Shown: in pieces, positions 55,594-64,000 of the stretch
How positions within the stretch are numbered: the stretch's first letter is position 1
Layout of the letters: the number at the start of each line of letters is the position of its first letter
From: Guptibacillus hwajinpoensis
GTDB taxonomy: Bacteria > Bacillota > Bacilli > Bacillales > Guptibacillaceae
Length of the DNA stretch: 64,000 bases
NCBI RefSeq assembly: GCF_020171785.1
Contig: NZ_JAIVAE010000011.1
Coordinates: 1-64,000 of the forward strand
Direction: 5' to 3'
Made by a program: the position numbers and the translations under genes
The notes under the pieces: model-generated
Told to the model about the DNA's origin: nothing
What the model saw: the letters and a program-made list of their open reading frames with translations, nothing else
The model's database searches: none

Positions 55594-57075
55594 CTACTCC
55601 TTCATGACGGAATCAATATAGTTTGCCGGATCAATCATTTGATCTGCAATAGTTTGGACAGTAGGGTAAATAAACTCTGCACCTAGTCCAAGGAATACGG
55701 TGAACACTAATAGAAACGCAGCTGGCAAGATCTTACCTTTAATAGAATTTTCATTTTGTACGTATTCCGATTTAGGCTCGCCCCAGAAACCATTAATAAA
55801 GATGCGAATAACAGATAGGAGAATTAAGAGACTTGTCACTAAGCCAATTACGCCAAGTACATAATGACCTTCTTCAAACGCTCCTCTTAGAATCAAAAGC
55901 TTACCGATAAATCCACTAAATGGCGGTAACCCTGCAAGTGCGAGTGCACCAATGAAAAAGAGCCATCCAAGTAGTGGTTGGTTTTTAATAATGCCACCCA
56001 TCTTTCTTAAATCTGAAGTGCCAGCATAAGCCACCATAGCACCTACAAGGAAGAAGAGCGCCGCTTTAATGATCATATCATGTAGGAGATAATAAACAGT
56101 TCCTGCGAGTGCAGTAGCTGAGAAGACGCCAATGCCTAGAATCATATAGCCAACTGCTGGGATGATATTGTAGGCGATAATAAGTTGTACATTATTCGTT
56201 GACAACGCTCCTATCACGCCAAATACAAGTGTGAAACCTGCCATGATCAGTAAAACCTGGTGCGTTACAGAAAGGTTATAGACGAAAATCAATGAGAAAA
56301 CTCTAAGAATCGAGTAGACTCCAACTTTCGTAAGGAGTGCACCAAATAATGCTGAAATAACGGTTGGTGGAACAGTGTAAGACTTAGGTAGCCAGAAATA
56401 TAGCGGGAAAAGTGCTCCCTTTGTTGCAAATACAATAAGGAGGAGTATAGCAATGGTTGTTAAGACACCATCTTGTTGGACTTCTCCTACACGTTCTGCC
56501 AATTGAGCCATATTTACTGTTCCAACAACTGCATAAAGAAAAGATACGGTTGTAACAAAGAGCATTGAAGAGAACAAGTTGATAATAATGTATTTAAATG
56601 ACTCTCTGAATTGTTCTTTCGTGCCTCCAAGAACAATTAACCCGTATGAAGCAATTAAGAGAACTTCAAAAAATACGAATAAGTTAAACAAGTCTCCTGT
56701 TAAAAAGGCTCCACTTACCCCTGCGATTAGAAGCTGAAAGAGCGGATAAAAGTAGTACCGCTCACGCTGTTCATCTAGTGATTTAAATGCATAGAAAGCA
56801 CATGCAACCGAGATGATATTCGCTGTAACAACGAGTAGCATAGCAAGTGGATCAGCGACGAGAACAATGCCATAAGGCACTGTCCAATCACCTGCTTTTA
56901 GCACAATCGTTCCATTTTGAATAACGTTAAAAGCAATAATTGAAACAACTGCAAGATTTACTAGAACCATGATGCGGGTGATCAATCTTACAAGCGGTAA
57001 CCGCTTATTCAAGAATACAAGAATGATTCCTGTTAAGAGCGGCAATAAAATTGGAAGTATAGCTAGGTTACTCAT
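55594..57075 (-). CDS. mrpD: Na+/H+ antiporter subunit MrpD
   Basis: Complex I NuoM/N-like subunit of 493 aa with about 14 TM helices; contains the TM5 Glu in FFEVLLIASYGL and the TM7 Lys in FATKGALFPLYFWLP, both expected in the proton path. It overlaps the end of mrpC by 8 bp. The second ATG (57075), eight bases from GAGGGG, is chosen over the one at 57081. Confidence 0.94.
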   Translation of the reverse strand: MSNLAILPILLPLLTGIILVFLNKRLPLVRLITRIMVLVNLAVVSIIAFNVIQNGTIVLKAGDWTVPYGIVLVADPLAMLLVVTANIISVACAFYAFKSLDEQRERYYFYPLFQLLIAGVSGAFLTGDLFNLFVFFEVLLIASYGLIVLGGTKEQFRESFKYIIINLFSSMLFVTTVSFLYAVVGTVNMAQLAERVGEVQQDGVLTTIAILLLIVFATKGALFPLYFWLPKSYTVPPTVISALFGALLTKVGVYSILRVFSLIFVYNLSVTHQVLLIMAGFTLVFGVIGALSTNNVQLIIAYNIIPAVGYMILGIGVFSATALAGTVYYLLHDMIIKAALFFLVGAMVAYAGTSDLRKMGGIIKNQPLLGWLFFIGALALAGLPPFSGFIGKLLILRGAFEEGHYVLGVIGLVTSLLILLSVIRIFINGFWGEPKSEYVQNENSIKGKILPAAFLLVFTVFLGLGAEFIYPTVQTIADQMIDPANYIDSVMKE

Positions 57076-57406
57076 GGTCATTACCCCTCAATTTCTCCAT
57101 ATTATCGGTACCATTCGTTTGGTACGTCCGATACGCTAGCACAAGAAGAAATGAAGTCACACCAAAGCTAATAACAATGGAAGTTAAAATCAGGGCCTGG
57201 GGGAGCGGATCAGCGTAGCTCGTTACTCCCTCAGATAGAATTGGTGGTTTCCCACGATTCAACTTTCCCATCGTAATAATAAATAAGTGAGCCCCATGAG
57301 ACAACAGTGCCGTACCGATAATGATTTTAAGAATTTGTTTCTGCAAAATCATATAAACCCCTGCAGTGAAAAGAATTCCTGCAAGCACAGACATGATGAT
57401 TTCCAT
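57068..57406 (-). CDS. mrpC: Na+/H+ antiporter subunit MrpC
   Basis: NuoK-like subunit of 112 aa with three TM helices, the loop GKLNRGKPPIL, and ADPLPQALILTSIVISFG, the family signature. Its ATG overlaps the mrpA stop codon (TAATG), with GAAGGAGGG nine bases upstream inside mrpA. In standard operons mrpB lies between mrpA and mrpC; here there is no room for it. Confidence 0.94.
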   Translation of the reverse strand: MEIIMSVLAGILFTAGVYMILQKQILKIIIGTALLSHGAHLFIITMGKLNRGKPPILSEGVTSYADPLPQALILTSIVISFGVTSFLLVLAYRTYQTNGTDNMEKLRGNDHE

Positions 57407-59748
57407 TAATCATTTCCCTCCTTCTTACCTGGACGAAGTTTGATCATTGTATAAATACCAAGAGCGGCTAGTCCAAGCACAAGGATTTCAAGCATCGTAT
57501 CCAATCCACGGAAGTCAACAAGAATCACGTTAACCACGTTATCTCCTCCGCCTAATTTATAAGAGTTCTTTAGGAAATAGTCGGAGATCGGTTCAAAAAG
57601 CTTTGTGCTATGAGAAGCGATACCTACCATTGTGACAAGAACACCGACTGAAATCGAAATAACCCAGTTAACGGCATTTGTGCTTTTGGATTCTTTCTTT
57701 TTATCAAAGTTAGGTAGGTGATAAAAACAAAGTAAAAACAGAGCAACAGTAACCGTCTCAACAATAAGCTGTGTTAGTGCGAGATCCGGTGCCCGGAAAA
57801 AGACGAAGAGAAGAGATAGTCCATATCCAACAATTCCAAGAACTAAAATGGCTGCAATGCGATTTTTCATGAAAATCGTAGCGATGGCAGCACCCGCCAT
57901 TACAATCGCAATCATTACTTCAGGTATAGCGATTGGTGCCAGGTCATCAAAATTAATTTGAAAACCGCCAGTTACGCTCATTGTAATCCCTACTAAGGCA
58001 ATGAAAAAGACGAAAATATAAATCATGTAATGACGAAGAGAACCAGTCATATAAACATTTGTTAATTTTCTTGAGCCGTTGATCAGTCCGTTTATGAGAC
58101 TATCGTAAGCTTTTGCAGCAGATAATTTACCTGGTAACGCCTTGTAAACATGCTGCCATTTTTCTCGCGTAAGGTACAAAGCAGAACCTAGAATGAGAAC
58201 GGCTAGGCTCATATAAAGGGCCGGTCCGAACCCATGCCAAAATTTAATATGTGTCTCCCCGACTGAGCCATTAATGGCATCGACCATTGGCGATAGAAGT
58301 GCATGGCCAAAGGCATCCGGGATAAACGCAATAATAATGACAAGTAAAACAAGTACTATAGGTGAAATAAGCATGCCAATTGGTGCTTCGTGCGGCTGTT
58401 TCGGTAATGTTTCCCTCTGTTTCCCGGTAAACGTACGGAAGAATAGCATGATGGAATAGACGAATGTAAAGATACTTCCACCAACAGCAAAATATGGGAA
58501 GAAAGGTGAAACAGCCTCAACAATTGTAGAAGCATTTTCAAAATGAAGTGATGAATCGAAAAACATTTCTTTACTTAGGAAGCCGTTTAAAAATGGTAGC
58601 GGAAATCCGGCCATAGAGAACGTACCAAAGAAGGCTAATGTGGCCGTAATCGGCATGAATGTAAATAGTCCGCCGAGCTTTCTAATATCCCGCGTTCCTG
58701 TTTCATGATCAATAATACCCGCAACCATAAAGAGACTCCCTTTAAATGTCGCATGGTTTAAAATGTGGAATACAGCAGCAAGAATAGCTAGTTCTGTACC
58801 AAAGCCTAACATCGCCATGATCATTCCAAGTTGACTGATCGTAGAATAGGCAAGTATCGCTTTCAAGTCGGTTTGTGTAACTGCCATATAGGATCCCCAG
58901 CATAGTGTGAGTAAACCAAAACCACTGACAATTAAAAAGAAAAGGTCTGTTCCAGCGAAGATAAGACTTAATCTAGCGACTAGATAGATACCTGCTTTAA
59001 CCATCGTAGCTGAATGAAGAAAGGCACTAACTGGCGTTGGTGCTTCCATAGCATCAGGCAACCACGTATGAAATGGGAATTGAGCCGATTTTGTAAAGGC
59101 TCCAAGAAGTACAAGAATAAGGATAAATGGAAAGAGAGTTGAGTTAACAATCATTTCCCCATTCTCAATAATCCCTCGAATGCTTGCAGTTCCTGTAATG
59201 TCGGCCATTAATATAAAACCACCAAGCATCGCAAGACCACCGAATACAGTAATCATCATGGACTTGAGGGCACCAGAAGTCGATTTTTCTCTTTGATACC
59301 AGTAGCCGATAAGTAAAAATGACGAAATGCTTGTTAGTTCCCAGAATGTGTAAAGAACAAATAAATTATCCGATAACACAACCCCAAGCATAGCTCCCAT
59401 AAACAATAGGAGATAAACATAAAAATGGCCAAGTTTTTCGGCTTTACTTAAATAATAGATGGAATATAGAACGACAAGAGATCCAATTCCAGTGATCAAA
59501 AGCGCGAAAAACAGGCCAAGACCATCGATATAGAATGTAACGTTCACTCCAAGTGATGGAATCCACTCAAACGTTTTTAGTGTATGTACACCCTGCATAA
59601 CTCCCTGTATAAACGTAAGAAAATACCCGAATAGAAGAATCGGAACTAAAAGAACAAACCATCCTAAATGGACTTGTTTCACGCCCCGATAAAGCAACGG
59701 GATGAAAAACGCTGCCAGAAAAGGTAGCAAGACAGCTGCATGAAGCAT
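57406..59748 (-). CDS. mrpA: Na+/H+ antiporter subunit MrpA
   Basis: Large subunit of 780 aa (B. subtilis 801). The NuoL-like N-terminal part has the TM5 Glu in FWELTSISSFLLIGYW and the TM7 Lys in AFTKSAQFPFHTWLP. The C-terminal part carries RAPDLALTQLIVETVTVALF and NVVNVILVDFRGLDT, where MrpA normally ends. It is not long enough to contain a fused MrpB domain. ATG follows GGGGAGG. Upstream (59787-59800) is the palindrome AGTTCA-AA-TGAACT, of unknown meaning. Confidence 0.95.
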   Translation of the reverse strand: MLHAAVLLPFLAAFFIPLLYRGVKQVHLGWFVLLVPILLFGYFLTFIQGVMQGVHTLKTFEWIPSLGVNVTFYIDGLGLFFALLITGIGSLVVLYSIYYLSKAEKLGHFYVYLLLFMGAMLGVVLSDNLFVLYTFWELTSISSFLLIGYWYQREKSTSGALKSMMITVFGGLAMLGGFILMADITGTASIRGIIENGEMIVNSTLFPFILILVLLGAFTKSAQFPFHTWLPDAMEAPTPVSAFLHSATMVKAGIYLVARLSLIFAGTDLFFLIVSGFGLLTLCWGSYMAVTQTDLKAILAYSTISQLGMIMAMLGFGTELAILAAVFHILNHATFKGSLFMVAGIIDHETGTRDIRKLGGLFTFMPITATLAFFGTFSMAGFPLPFLNGFLSKEMFFDSSLHFENASTIVEAVSPFFPYFAVGGSIFTFVYSIMLFFRTFTGKQRETLPKQPHEAPIGMLISPIVLVLLVIIIAFIPDAFGHALLSPMVDAINGSVGETHIKFWHGFGPALYMSLAVLILGSALYLTREKWQHVYKALPGKLSAAKAYDSLINGLINGSRKLTNVYMTGSLRHYMIYIFVFFIALVGITMSVTGGFQINFDDLAPIAIPEVMIAIVMAGAAIATIFMKNRIAAILVLGIVGYGLSLLFVFFRAPDLALTQLIVETVTVALFLLCFYHLPNFDKKKESKSTNAVNWVISISVGVLVTMVGIASHSTKLFEPISDYFLKNSYKLGGGDNVVNVILVDFRGLDTMLEILVLGLAALGIYTMIKLRPGKKEGND

Positions 59749-59926
59749 TCTACAAAAACCTCCCCACTAATGCTCAATATGATAAAAGTTCAAATGAACT
59801 CATATTGCAATAACTCAATTGTAATCAAAAACCGACACATTTATCAACTTTTCATGTTTGAAAATGCAACTTTCCCGTATAAGTTTTCCAAACAACGCCG
59901 ATTCTATTTGCGAAAGGAGGATACAC

Positions 59927-60385
59927 ATGATAAAATCCATTTCTATTCTTTTTCCCATCGTGATTTTATTAACTGCCTGTCAAAGTGTATATAAAAGTGA
60001 GGATCAATCACCGTACGCACCACGAGAGTATTTTAGAGCAATTGAAGTTGAACCACTTGGAGCAGCGTTAATGAAAGATCATAGTCCGAACAGTTCGATC
60101 GAAACGATTCAAAGCATGTTGAAAGACGAGTCAGCCATAAATGATGTTATTATTCTTTCTCGTGACAATCAAACGGTTGTAGCATTAAAACCGTTTGCAT
60201 ATAAGCGAAGAGATGTTGATTCTTTATTATCTAAGTATCATGATTTATTAAAGTCAGAAGGGGTAGCAGCTGTCTTTTTAACAGAACCTAATCATTATAG
60301 AAGCGCTAAGAGGATGAAACAAGAAAACGAAGTTAGCAATGAAGAGTGGGAAGCCACGTGGGGAAGTTATTTTGAAGGAAAATAA
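59927..60385 (+). CDS. putative lipoprotein, possibly YhcN/YlaJ-like
   Basis: Protein of 152 aa with a lipoprotein signal ILLTAC (Cys20 would be lipidated). The mature part has a small alpha/beta domain: NDVIILSRDNQTVVALKPFA, then helix DSLLSKYHDLL and VAAVFLTEPNHYR. Repeating valine strands resemble the YhcN/YlaJ spore lipoprotein domain, but I do not see a decisive motif. ATG 59927 follows GAAAGGAGG. Convergent with sda. Confidence 0.7.
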   Translation: MIKSISILFPIVILLTACQSVYKSEDQSPYAPREYFRAIEVEPLGAALMKDHSPNSSIETIQSMLKDESAINDVIILSRDNQTVVALKPFAYKRRDVDSLLSKYHDLLKSEGVAAVFLTEPNHYRSAKRMKQENEVSNEEWEATWGSYFEGK

Positions 60386-60392
60386 ACAAAAG

Positions 60393-60421
60393 GCCAACCC
60401 TGGTATGAGATCAAGGTTGGC
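60393..60421 (-). terminator. terminator of sda
   Basis: Stem GCCAACC / GGTTGGC with an inner partial pairing; on the - strand it is followed by CTTTTGTTTATTTT. Confidence 0.65.
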
Positions 60422-60426
60422 GAATG

Positions 60427-60570
60427 TTATACCCCAAGCATAGAAACTTGTTTATCGAGCCTGCGTCTTTGTATTTCACGTTGAATAAGGTGAATAAATT
60501 CACTACTAAGTTTAAGTTCCTTTGCCTTATAAAAGGATTCAATCAACAAGTCATCCGATAACTTTTCCAT
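60427..60570 (-). CDS. sda: sporulation checkpoint protein Sda
   Basis: A 47-aa helical hairpin, MEKLSDDLLIESFYKAKELK then EFIHLIQREIQRRRL, matching Sda (46 aa in B. subtilis). Sda binds histidine kinase KinA and blocks its autophosphorylation, delaying sporulation when replication is disturbed. The ATG follows GGAGGTG. DnaA boxes stand upstream at 60685-60784, as expected for DnaA-controlled sda. yqeG next door gives the B. subtilis order. Confidence 0.9.
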   Translation of the reverse strand: MEKLSDDLLIESFYKAKELKLSSEFIHLIQREIQRRRLDKQVSMLGV

Positions 60571-60684
60571 GATTACGCACCTCCAAAATAAGGTTCTATC
60601 CTCCGATTATTCCGCATAGTTTGTATGTGGATCTTTTATTTGCAGTTAGCTTACCATGGAAAGATTCATAGAACAACCGTTCCG

Positions 60685-60784
60685 TTATCCACAGTTAAAA
60701 GTGGATAATTTGTGGGTATAGTGTTTATATCTTACTTATTTTCAATGGCTTAATGGTTTATATATGTTAATAATGTTATCCACA
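60685..60784. promoter_or_regulatory. DnaA-box cluster upstream of sda
   Basis: Two perfect DnaA boxes TTATCCACA (60685-60693 and 60776-60784), one inverted near-match AGTGGATAA (60700-60708) and a weaker TGTGGGTAT (60711-60719). The intergenic stretch 60571-60924 is otherwise AT-rich with no gene. Confidence 0.82.
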
Positions 60785-60864
60785 TTTTTTGGAAATGACG
60801 CTATTTGTCGAAAAATTTTGATATCATTTGTTTTTTTTCGTTAGATTCGTTTATAAGTTAATAG

Positions 60865-60892
60865 TTGTGCGTAATGAAAATATTGATACAAT
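60865..60892 (+). promoter_or_regulatory. probable promoter of yqeG
   Basis: TTGTGC, 16-base spacer, TACAAT; 32 bp before the yqeG start. Confidence 0.5.
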
Positions 60893-60924
60893 AGGGGTGT
60901 CACTAATACTAGGAGTGTTGCAAT

Positions 60925-61440
60925 TTGCTAAATAAATTTTTGCCAAATGAACATGTGCAAGACATCTTTCAAATAAGCCCGGAGCTACTAAAAGAACGTG
61001 GTGTAAAAGGTATTATCACTGATCTTGATAACACTCTTGTTGAGTGGGATCGAGCAGATGCTACGCCTGAATTATTAAAATGGTTTCAACAAATGAGTGA
61101 CGAAGGTATTCTCGTTACCATCGTTTCAAATAACAATAAGACAAGAGTGGAGAAATTCGCTTCCCCTGCGGAGGTGCCCTTTATATATGAAGCTAGGAAG
61201 CCAATGACAAAGGCATTCCGTAAAGCTTTAAATGATATGAAGCTGAAAGCCGAAGATACTGTTGTCATCGGAGATCAGATCTTTACAGATGTAGTTGGAG
61301 GAAATCGAATGGGACTTCATACCATTCTAGTCGTTCCTGTAGCTAAAACGGATGGGTTCTTTACGAAATTTAATAGAAGAATGGAAAGTGTGTTCCTTGC
61401 TTATATGAAGCGTAAAGGGAAGATAAATTGGGAGGAATAG
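60925..61440 (+). CDS. yqeG: HAD-superfamily IIIA phosphatase YqeG
   Basis: Protein of 171 aa with HAD motif I DLDNTLVEWD (near residue 35), motif II VSNNN, and motif III/IV EARKPMTKAF and VVIGDQIFTDVVGGN. The family relates to mitochondrial PTPMT1-like phosphatidylglycerophosphate phosphatases (Gep4), but the substrate in Bacillus is unproven. Start TTG 60925 with AGGAGTG upstream. First gene of the yqeG-nadD cluster. Confidence 0.9.
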   Translation: MLNKFLPNEHVQDIFQISPELLKERGVKGIITDLDNTLVEWDRADATPELLKWFQQMSDEGILVTIVSNNNKTRVEKFASPAEVPFIYEARKPMTKAFRKALNDMKLKAEDTVVIGDQIFTDVVGGNRMGLHTILVVPVAKTDGFFTKFNRRMESVFLAYMKRKGKINWEE

Positions 61441-61442
61441 GT

Positions 61443-62552
61443 TTGGAAAATGAACAAATCATTTGTGCTGGATGTGGCATAAACATTCAAACAGAGGATA
61501 AAAACGCATTAGGCTATGCGCCGCCTTCTGCGCTTAAACGTGATGTGATTATCTGTCAGCGCTGTTTTCGTTTGAAGCATTATAATGAAATTCAAGACGT
61601 TTCGTTGACCGATGATGATTTCTTAAAGATTCTAAATGAAATTAGTCAGACGGATGCTCTTATTGTCAAAATTGTTGATATTTTTGATTTTAACGGGAGC
61701 TGGTTACCAGGTATTCAAAGATTCGCGGGTGGAAATCCCGTATTACTAGTTGGAAACAAGGTGGACCTTCTGCCTAAATCTGTGAACAGAGCAAAGTTAG
61801 TGAAATGGATGCAAACAAGTTCAAAAGAAAATGGACTAAAGCCAGCAGATGTGATGTTAATGAGTGCAGATAAAGGCGATGGTGTAATGGACGTTGCTGC
61901 TGAAATTGATCGTTTAAGGGATGGAAGAGACGTTTATATTATTGGCTGTACGAACGTAGGAAAATCAACATTTGTAAACCGACTAATCCACGAGTTTGGT
62001 GGCGATGAAGAACAAATGATCACAACAAGTCAGTTCCCAGGGACTACGCTTGATTTGATTGATATCCCACTTGATGATGGCAATACCTTATATGACACTC
62101 CAGGAATTATTAATCATCATCAGATGGCTCATTTCGTAAATGCTGAAGAATTAAAGTTAATTAGCCCTAAAAAAGAGATAAAACCAAAGGTATTCCAATT
62201 AAATGAAGGGCAGACCCTTTTCTTTGGAGGACTTTCACGTCTTGACTTTGTGGAAGGTGGAAGGCAGTCCTTTATTTGTCATGTGTCGAACGATCTCTAT
62301 ATTCACCGTACGAAGATTGAGAAAGCTGATGAGCTCTACCGAGACCACCTTGGAGAACTTCTGTATCCACCTGGTGATCAAACGAAAAAAGAGCTTCCTT
62401 CTTTAATTGGACATGAGCTTCGAATAAAAGAAGAAAAAATGGATATTGTTTTTTCAGGACTTGGATGGGTTACCGTGTCTGGAAAAGGTACAACTGTTAA
62501 AGCCTATGCTCCTGAAGGCGTCGGCGTCTCAATCAGAAAATCACTAATTTAG
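61443..62552 (+). CDS. yqeH: ribosome biogenesis GTPase YqeH
   Basis: Circularly permuted GTPase of 369 aa needed for 30S subunit assembly. The N-terminal zinc finger has CAGCG and CQRC. The G motifs come in permuted order: NKVD (G4) in LLVGNKVDLLP, then SADKG (G5), then GCTNVGKSTFVNRL (G1), then DTPG (G3). A C-terminal RNA-binding region follows. Start TTG 61443 is set by GGGAGGAA; yqeG stops 2 bp earlier. Confidence 0.94.
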   Translation: MENEQIICAGCGINIQTEDKNALGYAPPSALKRDVIICQRCFRLKHYNEIQDVSLTDDDFLKILNEISQTDALIVKIVDIFDFNGSWLPGIQRFAGGNPVLLVGNKVDLLPKSVNRAKLVKWMQTSSKENGLKPADVMLMSADKGDGVMDVAAEIDRLRDGRDVYIIGCTNVGKSTFVNRLIHEFGGDEEQMITTSQFPGTTLDLIDIPLDDGNTLYDTPGIINHHQMAHFVNAEELKLISPKKEIKPKVFQLNEGQTLFFGGLSRLDFVEGGRQSFICHVSNDLYIHRTKIEKADELYRDHLGELLYPPGDQTKKELPSLIGHELRIKEEKMDIVFSGLGWVTVSGKGTTVKAYAPEGVGVSIRKSLI

Positions 62553-62562
62553 GAGGCAGGTA

Positions 62563-63408
62563 ATGGGGAAACTATATGGACTTATTGGTCATCCTGTTGG
62601 ACACTCGATGTCACCACTTATGCATAATGGTGAATTTAAAGCGCTTGGTTTGTCACATCACTACCAAGCATTTGATCTTTCCCCTGAACAGTTAGAGGAT
62701 GGCGTAGAGGCTATGAAGATGCTTGATATTCAGGGATTCAACGTGACCATTCCTCATAAAGTCGCCATTATCCCATTACTAGATGAGGTGGAGCAAGAAG
62801 CCCTTGATATCGGTGCTGTTAATACAGTTTACAAGCGTGATGGTAAATATATTGGCACAAACACAGATGGAAAAGGTTACTTACTCTCTTTACTTACTTT
62901 AATGAAAGTAAAGGATCTTAAGAACAAAAGAGTCCTCGTGATTGGAGCAGGTGGGGCCGCACGAGCCGTAGCTGTTAGTATTTCTAGGGCTGGTGTGCTT
63001 TCCTTAACGATCGCAAACCGTACCCTTGAGAAGGCGGAAAATCTAACAAGTGTATGTCACGCCTATACAACAGCAAATGCCACAACACTGCAAGAAGCAG
63101 AAATGATGCTATCTCACTTTGATATTATTATTAACACAACATCAATAGGGATGAGCCCACATCTTGATCGGATGCCTTTATCAGTAGAGGATTTGAATAA
63201 GGGAACAGTGGTAAGTGATCTTATATATAATCCACTTGAAACGAAATGGATGCGACTTTCAAAACAAAAAGGCGCTATCACAGATAATGGAATTTCTATG
63301 TTTGTTGAGCAGGGGGCTCTAGCTTTTGAAAAATGGACAGGGGAAACGCCCGATCGAGAAAGAATGAGAAATGCGGTTTTAAAAGAGTTAGGAGGATATT
63401 CATGTTAA
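62563..63408 (+). CDS. aroE: shikimate dehydrogenase
   Basis: NADP-dependent enzyme of 281 aa in aromatic amino acid synthesis (3-dehydroshikimate to shikimate). Shikimate-site motifs are HSMSPLMHN and FNVTIPHK (catalytic Lys); the NADP loop is VIGAGGAARAV and the basic clamp NRTLEKAE. B. subtilis calls it aroD. RBS TAGGAGG; it overlaps yhbY by 7 bp. Confidence 0.95.
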   Translation: MGKLYGLIGHPVGHSMSPLMHNGEFKALGLSHHYQAFDLSPEQLEDGVEAMKMLDIQGFNVTIPHKVAIIPLLDEVEQEALDIGAVNTVYKRDGKYIGTNTDGKGYLLSLLTLMKVKDLKNKRVLVIGAGGAARAVAVSISRAGVLSLTIANRTLEKAENLTSVCHAYTTANATTLQEAEMMLSHFDIIINTTSIGMSPHLDRMPLSVEDLNKGTVVSDLIYNPLETKWMRLSKQKGAITDNGISMFVEQGALAFEKWTGETPDRERMRNAVLKELGGYSC

Positions 63409-63692
63409 CAGGTAAACAAAAACGTTTTTTACGCGCAAAAGCAAATCGTCTCAATCCTATTTTTCAAGTAGGAAAAGGTGGCGTTAATGAAAATATGACG
63501 AAGCAAATTGAGGAAGCTTTAGAGGCTAGAGAGCTTATTAAAGTAAGCATCCTTCAAAATTGTGAAGAAGATCGTAATAGTGTAGGAGAGCAATTGTCCA
63601 CTGAAACTGGAGCGGAACTTGTTCAAATTATTGGAAATATGATTGTGCTGTATAAAGAATCAGAAGAGAATAAAGAAATTATTCTTCCATAA
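63402..63692 (+). CDS. yhbY: ribosome assembly RNA-binding protein YhbY (YqeI)
   Basis: CRM-domain protein of 96 aa: LTGKQKRFLRAKANRLNPIF, then QVGKGGVNEN, the GxxG-type RNA loop. It associates with pre-50S particles in E. coli. ATG 63402 follows TTAGGAGG at the end of aroE. Confidence 0.93.
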   Translation: MLTGKQKRFLRAKANRLNPIFQVGKGGVNENMTKQIEEALEARELIKVSILQNCEEDRNSVGEQLSTETGAELVQIIGNMIVLYKESEENKEIILP

Positions 63693-64000
63693 TGACTGAA
63701 GCAAAAAAGTTGAGAGTCGGCTTACTTGGAGGGACATTTGACCCCCCTCATCTTGGACATTTAACGATTGCACAGGGAGTACTCGAGACATGTAAACTTG
63801 ATGAAATCTGGTTTATGCCGAGCCATCGTCCCCCACATAAAAACGGAAGTGCTATTACTGATAATCATCAAAGGATGAAGATGACTCAGTTAGCGATTGA
63901 TGGAAATCCTCATTTTAAGCTGTCTTTAATTGAGTTTGAACGTAATGATCGCTCATATACGATTGATACCATTGAAATATTGAAAGAAAATTATCCGGAT
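63692..64000 (+). CDS. nadD: nicotinate-nucleotide adenylyltransferase, cut by the window end
   Basis: First 103 codons only. The nucleotidyl-transferase signature GLLGGTFDPPHLGHL is near residues 10-24, then WFMPSHRPPHKN. NadD makes deamido-NAD, the substrate of NadE encoded at 46801. ATG 63692 overlaps the yhbY stop codon (TAATG); TTG 63710, six codons later, is an alternative start. Confidence 0.92.
   Translation, partial: MTEAKKLRVGLLGGTFDPPHLGHLTIAQGVLETCKLDEIWFMPSHRPPHKNGSAITDNHQRMKMTQLAIDGNPHFKLSLIEFERNDRSYTIDTIEILKENYPD

Noticed and set aside
59740-59994. 84-codon frame between mrpA and the lipoprotein gene
   Set aside because: It overlaps the mrpA start and the lipoprotein signal sequence and has no ribosome site.
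60685-60784. A replication origin
   Set aside because: DnaA boxes are present but there is no dnaA-dnaN or AT-rich unwinding array, and the sda context explains them.

Overview
The window is a chromosome segment of a low-GC, endospore-forming Firmicute of the Bacillaceae. Two thirds of it follows the Bacillus subtilis gene order closely: spoVB-comN-secDF-yrvD-recJ-apt-relA-dtd-yrvJ-hisS-aspS-6S RNA, rarA-cymR-iscS-mnmA-yrrB-recD2-yrrI-alaS-ireB-ruvX-yrzB-mltG-trmR-udk-greA-pbpI-yrrS-yrrT-mtnN-mccAB-yrhC, and at the far end sda-yqeG-yqeH-aroE-yhbY-nadD. SpoVB, SigK, Sda, an RsfA-like regulator and a YjcZ-type peptide point to sporulation. A Mrp Na+/H+ antiporter operon fits a salt- or alkali-tolerant lifestyle. 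The species cannot be named from the sequence; a marine or alkaliphilic Bacillus relative is my inference.

Layout. 1-13700: lipid-linked precursor flippase, protein export (secD and secF as separate genes), a CDF metal transporter, recJ, purine salvage, (p)ppGpp synthesis and a cell-wall amidase. 13800-17800: a small conserved protein, a T-box riboswitch, hisS-aspS and 6S RNA. 17840-18324: a four-unit tandem array of hairpin repeats, then an RsfA-like gene. 19100-38570: recombination, tRNA thiolation, alaS with its own T-box, and the conserved ireB-ruvX-yrzB-mltG-trmR-udk-greA-pbpI-yrrS series. 38800-43211: a sulfur-recycling operon, yrrT-mtnN-luxS-mccA-mccB-yrhC, that turns S-adenosylhomocysteine into cysteine and contains luxS.

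43296-60400 is the variable part. It holds a MotA/MotB-type pair resembling ZorA/ZorB of Zorya defence without Zorya effectors, then an array of six very small ORFs (two clearly YrzI-like) headed by a leader with alternative RNA stems. After these come nadE, a small HELGH protein, hmp-nsrR with an NsrR operator, an uninterrupted sigK, an SGNH hydrolase, yfkAB, and a Mrp operon that lacks mrpB. From 60400 onward come sda, facing two perfect and two degenerate DnaA boxes, and the yqeG-yqeH-aroE-yhbY-nadD cluster, with nadD cut by the window edge.

Best candidates for something undescribed: the micro-ORF array with its leader (45671-46636), the orphan ZorAB-like motor beside it (43296-45523), and the six-gene Mrp operon (54488-59748). 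The hisS-aspS T-box with an overlapping Asp/His specifier (14167-14171) is a good regulatory observation. All calls come from reading the sequence; no database search was run.
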